Shown: piece by piece, positions 8,049 to 16,124 of the stretch
Numbering within the stretch: the first letter of the stretch is position 1
Layout: each line of letters starts with the position of its first letter
DNA from: Lachnospiraceae bacterium
Lineage (GTDB): Bacteria; Bacillota; Clostridia; Lachnospirales; Lachnospiraceae
Assembly: GCA_014804695.1 (NCBI GenBank)
Contig: JAAUZJ010000030.1
Coordinates: 1 to 64,000, forward strand
DNA length: 64,000 bases
Direction: 5' to 3'
Translations under genes and position numbers: made by a program
Notes under the pieces: model-generated
Database searches by the model: none
Seen by the model: only the letters and a program-made list of their open reading frames with translations
Told to the model about the DNA's origin: nothing

Positions 8049-8997
8049 TTACAAATTCCACACAGCCCATATACATAGGCGCTACATCGCCTTCATTGAA
8101 GGCAATTACTATATTTCCATCCTGATTCAGATAAAAATTGGTTTCGTCCGTAATTTTATCAAAATTCAAATCCGGTATATCTGCCTCGAGCCAGTAAATA
8201 ACATTTTCGTCAGCCTCCATTTGTTCTTTCATCTGCTCTTTAATATTATCACTGATAACACCTATATAGTCGCTGCCTTCTACAAAAAGGTCTGATAATT
8301 GAAGACGGTTGCCGTTTTCTAAATCTATAGTATAGAAATAATCCCATTCTGCGCCGCTTCCTGCCCCCTGATAGCAGATCAGTTTCAAAGTGAAATAATT
8401 ATCAGTCGTAGCTATTACCTCAGAGGTCACCATCATTTCCTGATAACCTTCCTCATACTTAAGGTTTTCTTCAAATTCCTGTATTAATTTTTCTGTAATC
8501 TCTTTAATTTCTGCATTAATCTCATCTGCGGTTTTTTTAATATTTTCCGTTGCTGACTGGGTTCCCGAAGCGTTTTCGTCTGTCGTTTGCGGTACGGTTT
8601 CCGAAATGTTTTCATCTGTTGACTGTGCTATGGTATCTGTAGTGTTTTCGTTTACAGCTTGCGGTACAATTTCCGGAACGGTTATATCGGCCGTATTTCT
8701 ATCATCGCTGTATTGATAGTCTCTAAAGGTGACAACTTTTACCCATTCTGAAAGTAAGGGTATACGGCTCATTGCATAAGCTACGTTAGCGGAAGTGTTA
8801 GGCAGTACTGTAATAATTATAAATGCGGCAGCAACAGCAGCAAGGCTTCCTTTTAGTATACTGTGTTTATATTCTCTGTGGTTTTCTGATTTTGCTTTTT
8901 CAATGCTTTCTTTCATTTTTTCCACTCCTTCTTCTGACATATTGTGTGTCATGTATTCTGATCTGATTTCGTTTAATTCTTTTTCCCGATTTTGCAT
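8017..8997 (-). CDS. rsiV: RsiV-like anti-sigma factor (DUF3298 ectodomain)
   Basis: 326 residues. Residues 1-47 form a cytoplasmic, charged helical anti-sigma segment; about 48-66 is one membrane segment (GSLAAVAAAFIIITVLP); residues 100-160 are a Thr/Glu/Asn-rich linker with repeated TDEN(I/A)S(E/G)T units; residues about 165-326 match the DUF3298 type (YFTLKLICYQGAGSGAEWDYFYTIDLENG, then L..LF). In Bacillus subtilis RsiV binds lysozyme, is cleaved, and frees SigV. The gene follows the sigma gene on the same strand with 69 bp between, the standard sigV-rsiV order. Ribosome binding site AGGAAGG precedes ATG. Lysozyme sensing here is inference from the family. Confidence 0.8.
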   Translation of the reverse strand: MQNREKELNEIRSEYMTHNMSEEGVEKMKESIEKAKSENHREYKHSILKGSLAAVAAAFIIITVLPNTSANVAYAMSRIPLLSEWVKVVTFRDYQYSDDRNTADITVPEIVPQAVNENTTDTIAQSTDENISETVPQTTDENASGTQSATENIKKTADEINAEIKEITEKLIQEFEENLKYEEGYQEMMVTSEVIATTDNYFTLKLICYQGAGSGAEWDYFYTIDLENGNRLQLSDLFVEGSDYIGVISDNIKEQMKEQMEADENVIYWLEADIPDLNFDKITDETNFYLNQDGNIVIAFNEGDVAPMYMGCVEFVIPQEVVAGIM

Positions 8998-9066
8998 ATA
9001 TTACCTTCCTTTCCATTAGTGGATATTATTAATATGATAACATGTGTTTTTATTGTTTGGCGGCTT

Positions 9067-9555
9067 TTATTCATTCTCCAATTGAAGCCTCAGTTTACGG
9101 AGGCTGCGGTATAATCGGCTTTTGATCGTACTGAGATTTTCATTCATTATTTCCGCAATTTCTTCTAATTTCATATCTTCAAAATATTTCAGTTCAATGA
9201 TCATACGCTCCTCATCGGATAAGTTTTCTAAAGCTCTTCGCAGGTCAATATCCTCGTAATTGTCCTCCGCTGCCTGCTCAATCTGTATAAAGCTTGTTAT
9301 TTGGGCTTTTTGATGCTTACAGAAAGTAAATATTTCATTTAACATAATGCGGTAGAGCCATGTAGAAGCGTACTCTTCATGCTTTAAGCTGCGGACGTTT
9401 CTGATAGCTTTATATGCGCCGTTTTGTACTATGTCACAGGCGTCGTCGCCGTTGTGAACGTAACTGTATGCAAGCCGGTAATATTGATTGTAATTACTAA
9501 GCAATATTTCTTCGACTATTTTTTCTTTTGTTTTATTAAAAAATAATCCTCCCAA
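9067..9555 (-). CDS. sigV: SigV-like ECF RNA polymerase sigma factor
   Basis: 162 residues, the usual ECF size. Sigma-2 is at about residues 20-85 (YNQYYRLAYSYVHNGDDACDIVQNGAYKAIRNV) and sigma-4 at about 105-158 (LEEIAEIMNENLSTIKSRLYRSLRKLRLQL). The start is a TTG (minus strand, 9555) chosen because AAAGGAGG lies 8 bases upstream and the encoded start MGGLFFNKTKEK gives the expected length. It is directly upstream of the RsiV-like gene, and an ECF-type promoter precedes it, so it is probably autoregulated. By family knowledge SigV responds to lysozyme and controls peptidoglycan protection genes. Confidence 0.85.
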   Translation of the reverse strand: MGGLFFNKTKEKIVEEILLSNYNQYYRLAYSYVHNGDDACDIVQNGAYKAIRNVRSLKHEEYASTWLYRIMLNEIFTFCKHQKAQITSFIQIEQAAEDNYEDIDLRRALENLSDEERMIIELKYFEDMKLEEIAEIMNENLSTIKSRLYRSLRKLRLQLENE

Positions 9556-9587
9556 GTTTCCTGCCTCCTTTCGGATGATTTATATAT

Positions 9588-9616
9588 TAGACTGTGTACG
9601 TTTGATTAAAGTTTCA
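9588..9616 (-). promoter_or_regulatory. ECF-type promoter of the sigV-rsiV operon
   Basis: Minus strand: TGAAAC (9611-9616), 17 bases, AGTCTA (9588-9593). Gram-positive ECF sigma factors use TGAAAC with a CGTC-type -10, so this is a near match and suggests autoregulation. Confidence 0.55.
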
Positions 9617-9727
9617 AAAATTAAATAAAAATATTATAACCTAAAGTACCGTTTATTGTACATTGACTTTGATAAGATATAGCCATAATACAAATTCATT
9701 TTTTAAATTAAGAAAAATAAAATCATC

Positions 9728-9776
9728 TTGAAAAAATCGAACATATGTTTTAATATTAAATTAGAACATTTGTTCT
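9728..9776 (+). promoter_or_regulatory. Promoter with two LexA (SOS) boxes
   Basis: TTGAAA (9728-9733), 17 bases, TAATAT (9751-9756) is a good sigma-A promoter. A LexA-type box GAACATATGTTT (9739-9750) fills the spacer and a second, perfect GAACATTTGTTC (9764-9775) covers the start of transcription. Box centres are 25 bp apart. Gram-positive LexA binds GAAC, 4 bases, GTTC. Confidence 0.7.
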
Positions 9777-9796
9777 GAATTTGGAACGGAGGAAAT

Positions 9797-10171
9797 ATGG
9801 AGAGAAAGAATTGTATATTTTGGTTAATGACTATGCTGCTTGTAATTATAATTTTGTTTTGCAGCACGCAGACCGTACTCAGCCAAAACAGTGGTATGAG
9901 TAAGGAACAGAGGCAATATTATGCTGATATGGAGAAAGAATATTTATCTAATATAGAATCGCTTCTTTGTAAAAAGGGATATTTAAACAGTGGAATTAAT
10001 ATAAGATGGGTGTCAGATGCAGAGGGATTAAGGGATTATACGATAATGATACATCATAGAAGAATAGATTCGCTTGATATCCGTGAGAAAGAAGAATTAC
10101 TGAACGAGCTTAAAGCGATGGAGTTTAATGATAGCAACGCTGTATTCAATTATGAATTTATAACAACATAA
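9797..10171 (+). CDS. Small membrane-anchored protein, apparently SOS-regulated
   Basis: 124 residues with one N-terminal hydrophobic segment (about residues 7-29, IFWLMTMLLVIIILFCSTQTVL) and a mostly helical extracytoplasmic part containing NIRWVSDAEGLRDYTIMIHHRRIDSL. A strong ribosome binding site (GGAGGAAAT) precedes ATG. Two LexA boxes sit in its promoter, so it should be induced by DNA damage. Architecture and size recall SOS-induced division inhibitors such as YneA of Bacillus, but there is no LysM domain and no clear similarity, so this is only an analogy. It is divergent from sigV. No terminator is obvious after it. Confidence 0.7.
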   Translation: MERKNCIFWLMTMLLVIIILFCSTQTVLSQNSGMSKEQRQYYADMEKEYLSNIESLLCKKGYLNSGINIRWVSDAEGLRDYTIMIHHRRIDSLDIREKEELLNELKAMEFNDSNAVFNYEFITT

Positions 10172-10326
10172 TATTTAAGAATTTTTAATAATTTAAAGGA
10201 ATGACATTTCAAAGGTTTGGGATTATAATAATACGGAAAGAATTGCGGACGATTCTTTAAATGAATTCATTATATTAATATTCAATTTGATATCATGCGT
10301 TATTGAATTGAGAAATGGAGCATAAA

Positions 10327-10917
10327 ATGAGACATAATCCACAACCACAGGAAATGTATAAACACTTCAAGGGTAATATGTATCAGGTGAGGTGTCTTGC
10401 AAAACATAGTGAAACAGGGGAAATGTTAGTCGTTTATCAGGCGATGTATGGTGATTTCCAGATTTATGCAAGACCGCTTTCATCCTTTATGGAAGAAGTG
10501 GATACAGAGAAATATCCTGATGCAAAGCAGAGGTATCGCTTTGAATTATTTAATTCTCAGACTGAATATGAGGCAGAAAACAAGGTTGACAATATTAAAC
10601 ATGAAAGTGTTAGCCAAGCAACTGAAAACATAGAATCTGAGACGGCATCTACTGCTGATATACCCGATGAAGAATATGAAACACAGGAAGAACTGAATAT
10701 TGATCCTCTGGTATTACAATTTCTGGATGCGGATTCTTATGAGAAGCGGCTTGAAATCTTAAGCAGGCTCCACAGTCGTATCGATGATGATATGATTAAT
10801 ACAATGGCTGTTGCAGTAGATATTGAAGTCAAGGAAGGTGATATAGAAGACAGATATACGGAACTTAAGAATTGTCTTCTTACCTTTGAGAAATACGAGT
10901 GTAACAGGCTTAGATAG
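10327..10917 (+). CDS. DUF1653-domain protein
   Basis: The N-terminal 70 residues (MYKHFKGNMYQV..LAKHSETGE..VVYQAMYGDFQIYARPLSSF) match DUF1653, a small domain of unknown role often found alone. The region after it (residues about 75-125) is acidic and low-complexity, and the C-terminal 70 residues (PLVLQFLDADSYEKRLEILSRLHSRIDDDMINTMAVAVDIEVKEG) form a helical domain seen in longer Lachnospiraceae members. I chose ATG 10327 (GGAG 6 bases upstream) over ATG 10315, which has no ribosome binding site. Function unknown. The 150 bp upstream is A/T-rich with no gene. Confidence 0.75.
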   Translation: MRHNPQPQEMYKHFKGNMYQVRCLAKHSETGEMLVVYQAMYGDFQIYARPLSSFMEEVDTEKYPDAKQRYRFELFNSQTEYEAENKVDNIKHESVSQATENIESETASTADIPDEEYETQEELNIDPLVLQFLDADSYEKRLEILSRLHSRIDDDMINTMAVAVDIEVKEGDIEDRYTELKNCLLTFEKYECNRLR

Positions 10918-11000
10918 AGTATCCTGACAGAGAATCGATATAAGGTTTAGTTTCAAAGACTGCAAATACCATATAGCGGTTTTATGTCAGGAGGGATAAT

Positions 11001-11921
11001 ATGTCGTATGATTTGGAAAACAGACTTGTTGTAGGTGTTTCTTCCAGAGCGCTGTTTGATTTATCGTGTGAGAATCAGATTTTTGAGACGGACGGAGTAG
11101 AGGCTTACTGCCGTTATCAAGTAGAGCATGAGAACGAAATACTGAAACCGGGACCGGGATTCCCGTTGATCAGGGCACTGCTTAATCTAAATGAGCTGCC
11201 GGGTAAGGAAGGCTGTGTGGAAGTAATAATTATGTCGAGAAACAGTCCTGATACCTCGCTTAGGGTATTCAATGCGATCAAACATTACGGATTGAATATA
11301 ACGAGGGCGGTACTTGCCAGCGGGGCGTCATTAGCGCCGTATTTAGAGGCTTTTAGGACGGATTTATTTCTATCGGCGTATGAGGATGATGTGCAGAGCG
11401 CTATAGACTCCAATATTGCTGCCGGGATTATATGTAGTGATGGTATACATACATATGATTATAAGCATCAGATTAAACAGATAAGAATCGCCTTTGACGG
11501 AGATGCAGTGCTTTTTTCAGATGAATCTGAGCAGATATTTAAGGAGCATGGATTAGAAGCATTTGAAGAAAATGAAAGAAAGAACGCTGAAAATCCTCTT
11601 AAGGCTGGTCCGTTTGCCAAGTTTTTAAAAACGTTATCCGAATTGCAGAAAGACTTTGCGGCGGAAGAGGCACCGATACGAACCGCGCTTGTAACTTCCA
11701 GATGTGCGCCGGCTCATGAGAGAGTAATCCGTACATTGCGGGCATGGAACGTCAGGATCGACGAAGCCTTTTTCCTTGGCGGTGTACAGAAGAAAGATAT
11801 TTTGAAAGCATTTGGAGCGCATATATTCTTTGATGACCAGCCCCAGCATACAAAAAATGCTTCCGAGGTAGTGCCTGCAGCAAGAGTCCCTTATAAGAAT
11901 AAGAAACTTGACAGTAGTTAA
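11001..11921 (+). CDS. Cytosolic 5'-nucleotidase (NT5C1-like family)
   Basis: 306 residues, full length for the 5'-nucleotidase family PF06189. Characteristic stretches are VGVSSRALFDLSCEN near the start, LNELPG..VEVIIMSRNSPDTSLRVFNAIKHYGL (about residues 68-108), IAFDGDAVLFSDESE (about residues 160-174, a DxD-type phosphatase motif) and ALVTSRCAPAHERVIRTLR (about residues 231-249). It should dephosphorylate nucleoside monophosphates in the cytoplasm. Ribosome binding site GGAGGG precedes ATG. It is followed 63 bp later by a glycosyltransferase gene, possibly in one transcript. Confidence 0.8.
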   Translation: MSYDLENRLVVGVSSRALFDLSCENQIFETDGVEAYCRYQVEHENEILKPGPGFPLIRALLNLNELPGKEGCVEVIIMSRNSPDTSLRVFNAIKHYGLNITRAVLASGASLAPYLEAFRTDLFLSAYEDDVQSAIDSNIAAGIICSDGIHTYDYKHQIKQIRIAFDGDAVLFSDESEQIFKEHGLEAFEENERKNAENPLKAGPFAKFLKTLSELQKDFAAEEAPIRTALVTSRCAPAHERVIRTLRAWNVRIDEAFFLGGVQKKDILKAFGAHIFFDDQPQHTKNASEVVPAARVPYKNKKLDSS

Positions 11922-11984
11922 TAAATCGTCCGGAGGATTCTTTCTGAATGGATAAGGGTTAAGATACAGGAGGAAAGACTGAAA

Positions 11985-13010
11985 ATGAAACTATTATCAA
12001 TCGCTATTCCGAGCTATAATTCAGAAGCTTATCTTCATAAATGCGTTGATTCACTGCTTGTAGGCGGTGAAGAGGTGGAGATTTTAATAATAGATGACGG
12101 CTCTAGTGATAAGACGGGAGAAATTGCGGATAAGTATGAGGAAATGTATCCAAATATTGTCAAAACTATTCATCAGGAAAACGGAGGACATGGCGCTGCA
12201 GTCAATGCAGGGCTCGAGCATGCTACGGGTTTATATTTTAAGGTAGTGGATAGCGATGACTGGGTTAAAGAAAGTGCATATAAGAAAATTTTGGAGACAC
12301 TTAAGGAAATTGTGGGAGGGCATACTGTCCTTGATATGCTCATCAGTAATTTTGTATATGAAAAAGAAGGGGATAAGAAAAATAAAGTGATGAAATATCA
12401 TCATGCCCTTCCCAAGGACAAGATATTTACATGGGAAGAAGTAAAGCATTTCCGCAAGGGACAGTATATTTTAATGCATTCGGTTATATATAGGACTAAA
12501 CTTCTTAGAGAATGTGAACTTAAATTGCCCGAACATACGTTCTATGTAGACAACCTGTTTGTTTTTGAACCGTTACCATATGTGAAGACCATGTACTATC
12601 TGGATGTTAATTTTTACAGATATTATATTGGAAGAGAAGGTCAGTCCGTCAATGAGCAGGTTATGATATCCAGAATCGATCAGCAGATATTAGTCAATAA
12701 AATTATGCTGGATTACCTGTTAAAGAAGAAGGCGGAAATATCCAAGCATCGTAAGATGCGTATTTATATGGTAAATTATTTAGAGATAATTACCGTGATT
12801 TCTTCGGTGCTGCTTATTTGTTCCGGTACGGATGAGGCTCTTGAGAAGAAGAAAGAATTATGGAATTATATAAAACAAAAGGATATTCTTCTGTATACAA
12901 GACTCAGATTTGGCATTATGGGTAATTCCATGAATCTTCCGGGCAAAGGAGGAAGGAAGATATCTGTAGAAAGTTATAAAATCTGCCGGCGTTTCTTTAA
13001 ATTCAATTAG
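11985..13010 (+). CDS. Family 2 glycosyltransferase
   Basis: 341 residues with a GT-A fold typical of family GT2: SIAIPSYNSEAYLHKCVDSLL at the start, LIIDDGSSDKTGEIADKY (about residues 36-53), NGGHGAAVNAGLEHATG and the metal-binding DSDDW (about residues 88-92). The C-terminal third lacks clear membrane helices except a short hydrophobic stretch (IITVISSVLLICS). It probably transfers a sugar to a cell-envelope acceptor; donor and acceptor cannot be read from sequence. Ribosome binding site GGAGGAAAG precedes ATG. The gene is convergent with a PAP2 phosphatase and they share a terminator. Confidence 0.85.
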   Translation: MKLLSIAIPSYNSEAYLHKCVDSLLVGGEEVEILIIDDGSSDKTGEIADKYEEMYPNIVKTIHQENGGHGAAVNAGLEHATGLYFKVVDSDDWVKESAYKKILETLKEIVGGHTVLDMLISNFVYEKEGDKKNKVMKYHHALPKDKIFTWEEVKHFRKGQYILMHSVIYRTKLLRECELKLPEHTFYVDNLFVFEPLPYVKTMYYLDVNFYRYYIGREGQSVNEQVMISRIDQQILVNKIMLDYLLKKKAEISKHRKMRIYMVNYLEIITVISSVLLICSGTDEALEKKKELWNYIKQKDILLYTRLRFGIMGNSMNLPGKGGRKISVESYKICRRFFKFN

Positions 13011-13039
13011 AAAACCAAAATTGTTTAACAAATAAAAAA

Positions 13040-13062
13040 GGGGTCAGAGAATCTCTGGCCCC
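13040..13062. terminator. Bidirectional terminator
   Basis: 10-bp stem GGGGTCAGAG (13040-13049) with CTCTGGCCCC (13053-13062), one wobble, flanked by an A-run on the left and GGTTTACTTTTC on the right. It overlaps the 3' end of the PAP2 gene. Confidence 0.7.
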
Positions 13063-13721
13063 GGTTTACTTTTCTTACGGTTCTGATAGCTGTGTCTTAT
13101 GTTCAATAACAAATCTGAACGATATACGATCAAGTACATTATAGTTGCCATAATAAAGGCTGTTGTAACATCATAAACAGAATGTTGTTTTATAAACATG
13201 GTTGCCATAATAATTGAGGAGCAAAGAATCAGGGAAGCAATCCTTATTCCTTTTTTCTTTTCAAAATGTGTGCTCTTTATTATTGCAAAGTGGCAGCCAA
13301 GTGAATTATACACATGTATGCTGGGCCACAGATTGGTAGGCGTATCGGTTTGATATAGCATTGCTACCATGTGGGTAAATATATTGTCTCTTGGCATGAT
13401 GGCCGGTCTTAAGTTCTGCCCGTTTGGCCACAGGGTGGAAATTAACAGGAAAATGGTCATTCCGGTAAAAAGGAAGGTGCAGCATTTGTAATAATCGTCC
13501 TTATCCTTAAAGAAGAAATATGCAACTACAACTGCCACATAGAGAAACCATAAAAAATATGGAATGACAAATATTTCACAAAACGGAATATAATCATCAA
13601 GTGTAACATGAATTATTCTATATGTGTCTATTGTTTTTTCAAGGTGTCCAAACCATGCAAGATATATTATTCCATATATGATCAAGGGAATTGCATGCTT
13701 ATATTTAGATAAATATTTCAT
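13044..13721 (-). CDS. PAP2-family membrane phosphatase
   Basis: About 225 residues with five to six hydrophobic segments. The PAP2 motifs are RPAIMPRDN (around residue 105), PSIHVYNS (around 133-140) and KQHSVYDV (around 180-187, with the conserved His and Asp). Such enzymes remove phosphate from lipid or undecaprenyl phosphates at the membrane. The PSIH form rather than PSGH is common in Firmicutes inositol-phosphosphingolipid-like members. ATG 13721 was chosen; a TTG three codons upstream is possible because AGGAG lies 5 bases before it. The C-terminal tail is encoded by terminator DNA. Confidence 0.75.
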   Translation of the reverse strand: MKYLSKYKHAIPLIIYGIIYLAWFGHLEKTIDTYRIIHVTLDDYIPFCEIFVIPYFLWFLYVAVVVAYFFFKDKDDYYKCCTFLFTGMTIFLLISTLWPNGQNLRPAIMPRDNIFTHMVAMLYQTDTPTNLWPSIHVYNSLGCHFAIIKSTHFEKKKGIRIASLILCSSIIMATMFIKQHSVYDVTTAFIMATIMYLIVYRSDLLLNIRHSYQNRKKSKPGPEIL

Positions 13722-13814
13722 ACTGATCAAACCTGCTCCTGTCTTTACAAATCCTTATTTTAAGCCTACGACTCATATATTAGCAGAATAGATTTAAATG
13801 TCAAGCAAAAAAGA

Positions 13815-13870
13815 GAATGTATGTAATATTATACATTCCAGGATGAGAATATATGTAATATTGTACATTA
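13815..13870 (+). promoter_or_regulatory. Two tandem palindromes upstream of glyA (possible operator)
   Basis: Two near-identical 24-bp elements (13815-13838 and 13847-13870, 3 differences) spaced exactly 32 bp, about three helical turns. The first is an inverted repeat with arms GAATGTAT and ATACATTC; both share the core ATGTAATATT. They lie 80-135 bp before the glyA start, around the likely -35 region. The cognate regulator is unknown. Confidence 0.55.
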
Positions 13871-13950
13871 TATATATTGCGTCATAATCACTCCTTATGA
13901 TATACTTACACTGGTTTTTTATTTTAAATTAGAGAAAGGCAGGAAAAGGA

Positions 13951-15189
13951 ATGTATTCATTAGACGAAGTAAGGATGGTAGATGAGGAAATTGCACAGGC
14001 TATAGTTGACGAGCAGGAACGTCAGAATTCCCATATTGAGCTGATCGCATCAGAGAACTGGGTAAGTAAGGCAGTAATGGCGGCTATGGGCAGTCCGCTT
14101 ACAAATAAATATGCAGAAGGTTATCCAGCCAAAAGATACTATGGTGGCTGCGAATGTGTTGATGTAGTTGAGAATCTGGCAAGGGAGCGGGCTAAAGAGT
14201 TATTTGGCTGCGAATATGTTAATGTTCAGCCGCATTCGGGCGCTCAGGCCAATATGGCAGTATTTTTTGCAGTAATGGAACCTGGCGATACCTTTATGGG
14301 AATGAATTTGGATCATGGCGGACATCTTTCCCATGGTTCACCGGTGAATATGTCAGGGAAATATTTTAAATGTGTACCTTACGGCGTCAATGATGAAGGT
14401 TTCCTTGATTATGATAAAGTTCGTGAAATTGCGTTGGAATGTAAACCTAAAATGATTGTTGCAGGTGCCTCAGCTTATGCAAGAACTCTTGATTTCAAGA
14501 AATTCAGGGAAATTGCAGATGAAGTTGGAGCAGTTTTGATGGTAGATATAGCACATATTGCGGGCCTTGTTGCAGCAGGTCTTCATCCAAGCCCGATTCC
14601 ATATGCACATGTGACAACAACAACAACCCATAAGACATTACGCGGACCTCGCGGCGGCATGATCATGTCCAGTCAGGAGGTCGCTGACAAATATAACTTT
14701 AATAAGGCAATTTTCCCGGGAATTCAGGGGGGACCGCTGATGCATGTTATTGCGGCTAAGGCAGTCTGCTTTAAAGAGGCCCTTTCACCGGCGTTTAAAG
14801 AGTATCAGCAGGGGGTTATCGAGAATGCACAGGCTCTTTGTAAGGGACTTCTTGCGAGAGATATAAAGATTGTATCCGGTGGTACGGACAATCATTTGAT
14901 GTTAGTAGATCTGACAAACTACGATTTGACTGGAAAAGCAGTTGAAAAGCTGCTCGATGAGGCACATATTACAGCCAATAAGAATACAATTCCGAATGAT
15001 CCGAAATCACCTTTTGTAACAAGCGGAATCCGTCTCGGAACTCCGGCCATAACTTCAAGAGGCTTAAATACCGCAGATATGGATCAGGTTGCAGAAGCAA
15101 TCTCTATTGTAATAAAAGAAGGCGAAGCAGGTATTCCCAAAGCCCGCGATATTGTTAGAACACTCACTGATAAGTATCCACTTATTTAA
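13951..15189 (+). CDS. glyA: Serine hydroxymethyltransferase
   Basis: 412 residues, full length. It interconverts serine and glycine with tetrahydrofolate and supplies one-carbon units; a PLP enzyme. Recognised by [40 protein letters not shown] at the N-terminus, [29 protein letters not shown] and the PLP-lysine motif [14 protein letters not shown] (Lys at about residue 226). A polysaccharide-deacetylase-like gene follows 18 bp later, so the two may be cotranscribed. Tandem palindromes upstream suggest repressor control. Confidence 0.97.
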   Translation: MYSLDEVRMVDEEIAQAIVDEQERQNSHIELIASENWVSKAVMAAMGSPLTNKYAEGYPAKRYYGGCECVDVVENLARERAKELFGCEYVNVQPHSGAQANMAVFFAVMEPGDTFMGMNLDHGGHLSHGSPVNMSGKYFKCVPYGVNDEGFLDYDKVREIALECKPKMIVAGASAYARTLDFKKFREIADEVGAVLMVDIAHIAGLVAAGLHPSPIPYAHVTTTTTHKTLRGPRGGMIMSSQEVADKYNFNKAIFPGIQGGPLMHVIAAKAVCFKEALSPAFKEYQQGVIENAQALCKGLLARDIKIVSGGTDNHLMLVDLTNYDLTGKAVEKLLDEAHITANKNTIPNDPKSPFVTSGIRLGTPAITSRGLNTADMDQVAEAISIVIKEGEAGIPKARDIVRTLTDKYPLI

Positions 15190-15207
15190 TAACAGGGGTT
15201 ATGTAAG

Positions 15208-16047
15208 ATGGAATTAAGAATGAGATTTCCGGGTGGGAGAAAGAAGGCCCTTACATTCAGTTACGATGACGGAGTTGAGCAGGATATCCGTTTGATAGAA
15301 ATAATGAAGAAAAACGGAATTAAGGGCACGTTCAACCTAAATAGCGGTAATTACAGAAATGATGAAACAAAGTATGAACCTGGTGTGATCCAGCGTAGAC
15401 TTTCGGAGAAAGAAGCTTTATCATTATATAAAGACAGTGGTATGGAAGTTGCCATACATGGTCTGACGCATCAGTTTATGGAGAAAATTCCGCAGAATCT
15501 TTGTCTTGCGGAAATAATAAAAGATAGGGAAAATCTGGAAAAACAGTTTGAAATTATAATTAGGGGTGCAGCTTATCCATACGGAACATATAGTGATAAT
15601 GTAGTTGAGATGATGAGAATGGCGGGAATTGTTTATGCAAGGACCACACACAGCACCGAAAGCTTCGATATCCCACAGGATTTACTTAGACTTAATCCTA
15701 CATGCCATCATATTAATCCTGCGCTTAGTGAACTTGCAGAAGATTTTGTGGAAGAACGAAGAAGAGACCGCGGATACCCATTGCTTTTTTATCTGTGGGG
15801 GCATAGTTATGAATTTGAAAAAGATGATAACTGGGAGGTCATCGAGCGTTTTTCCGCATATATCGGAGGACGGGAAGATATATGGTACGCTACTAATATA
15901 GAAATCTGTGAGTATGTTGAACATTACAGAAGTTTGGTCTTTAGTATGAATGGAAAACGTGTATACAATCCTACATGTAAGACTATATATCTTGAGGTTG
16001 ATGGTGAGTCATGTACCATTGCTTCAGGGGCAACCATAGAGTTGTAA
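15208..16047 (+). CDS. Polysaccharide deacetylase-family protein
   Basis: 279 residues with the NodB-like pattern: TFSYDDGVEQDIRLIEIMKKNGIKGTFNLNSG (Asp-Asp catalytic and metal site near residues 19-20), EVAIHGLTHQ (metal His pair near residues 87-91) and AYPYGTYSD. These enzymes remove acetyl or acyl groups from carbohydrates. No signal peptide or membrane segment is visible, so this member is cytoplasmic or acts on a small substrate. It follows glyA by 18 bp with a weak ribosome binding site (AGGGG). True substrate unknown. Confidence 0.85.
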   Translation: MELRMRFPGGRKKALTFSYDDGVEQDIRLIEIMKKNGIKGTFNLNSGNYRNDETKYEPGVIQRRLSEKEALSLYKDSGMEVAIHGLTHQFMEKIPQNLCLAEIIKDRENLEKQFEIIIRGAAYPYGTYSDNVVEMMRMAGIVYARTTHSTESFDIPQDLLRLNPTCHHINPALSELAEDFVEERRRDRGYPLLFYLWGHSYEFEKDDNWEVIERFSAYIGGREDIWYATNIEICEYVEHYRSLVFSMNGKRVYNPTCKTIYLEVDGESCTIASGATIEL

Positions 16048-16124
16048 GTGTATGGAAGGCTCAGAATCGAGTGCGCCGACACTGGATTTTTACTTAAAAT
16101 AAAGAAAGAGAGGAAAACAGAAAA

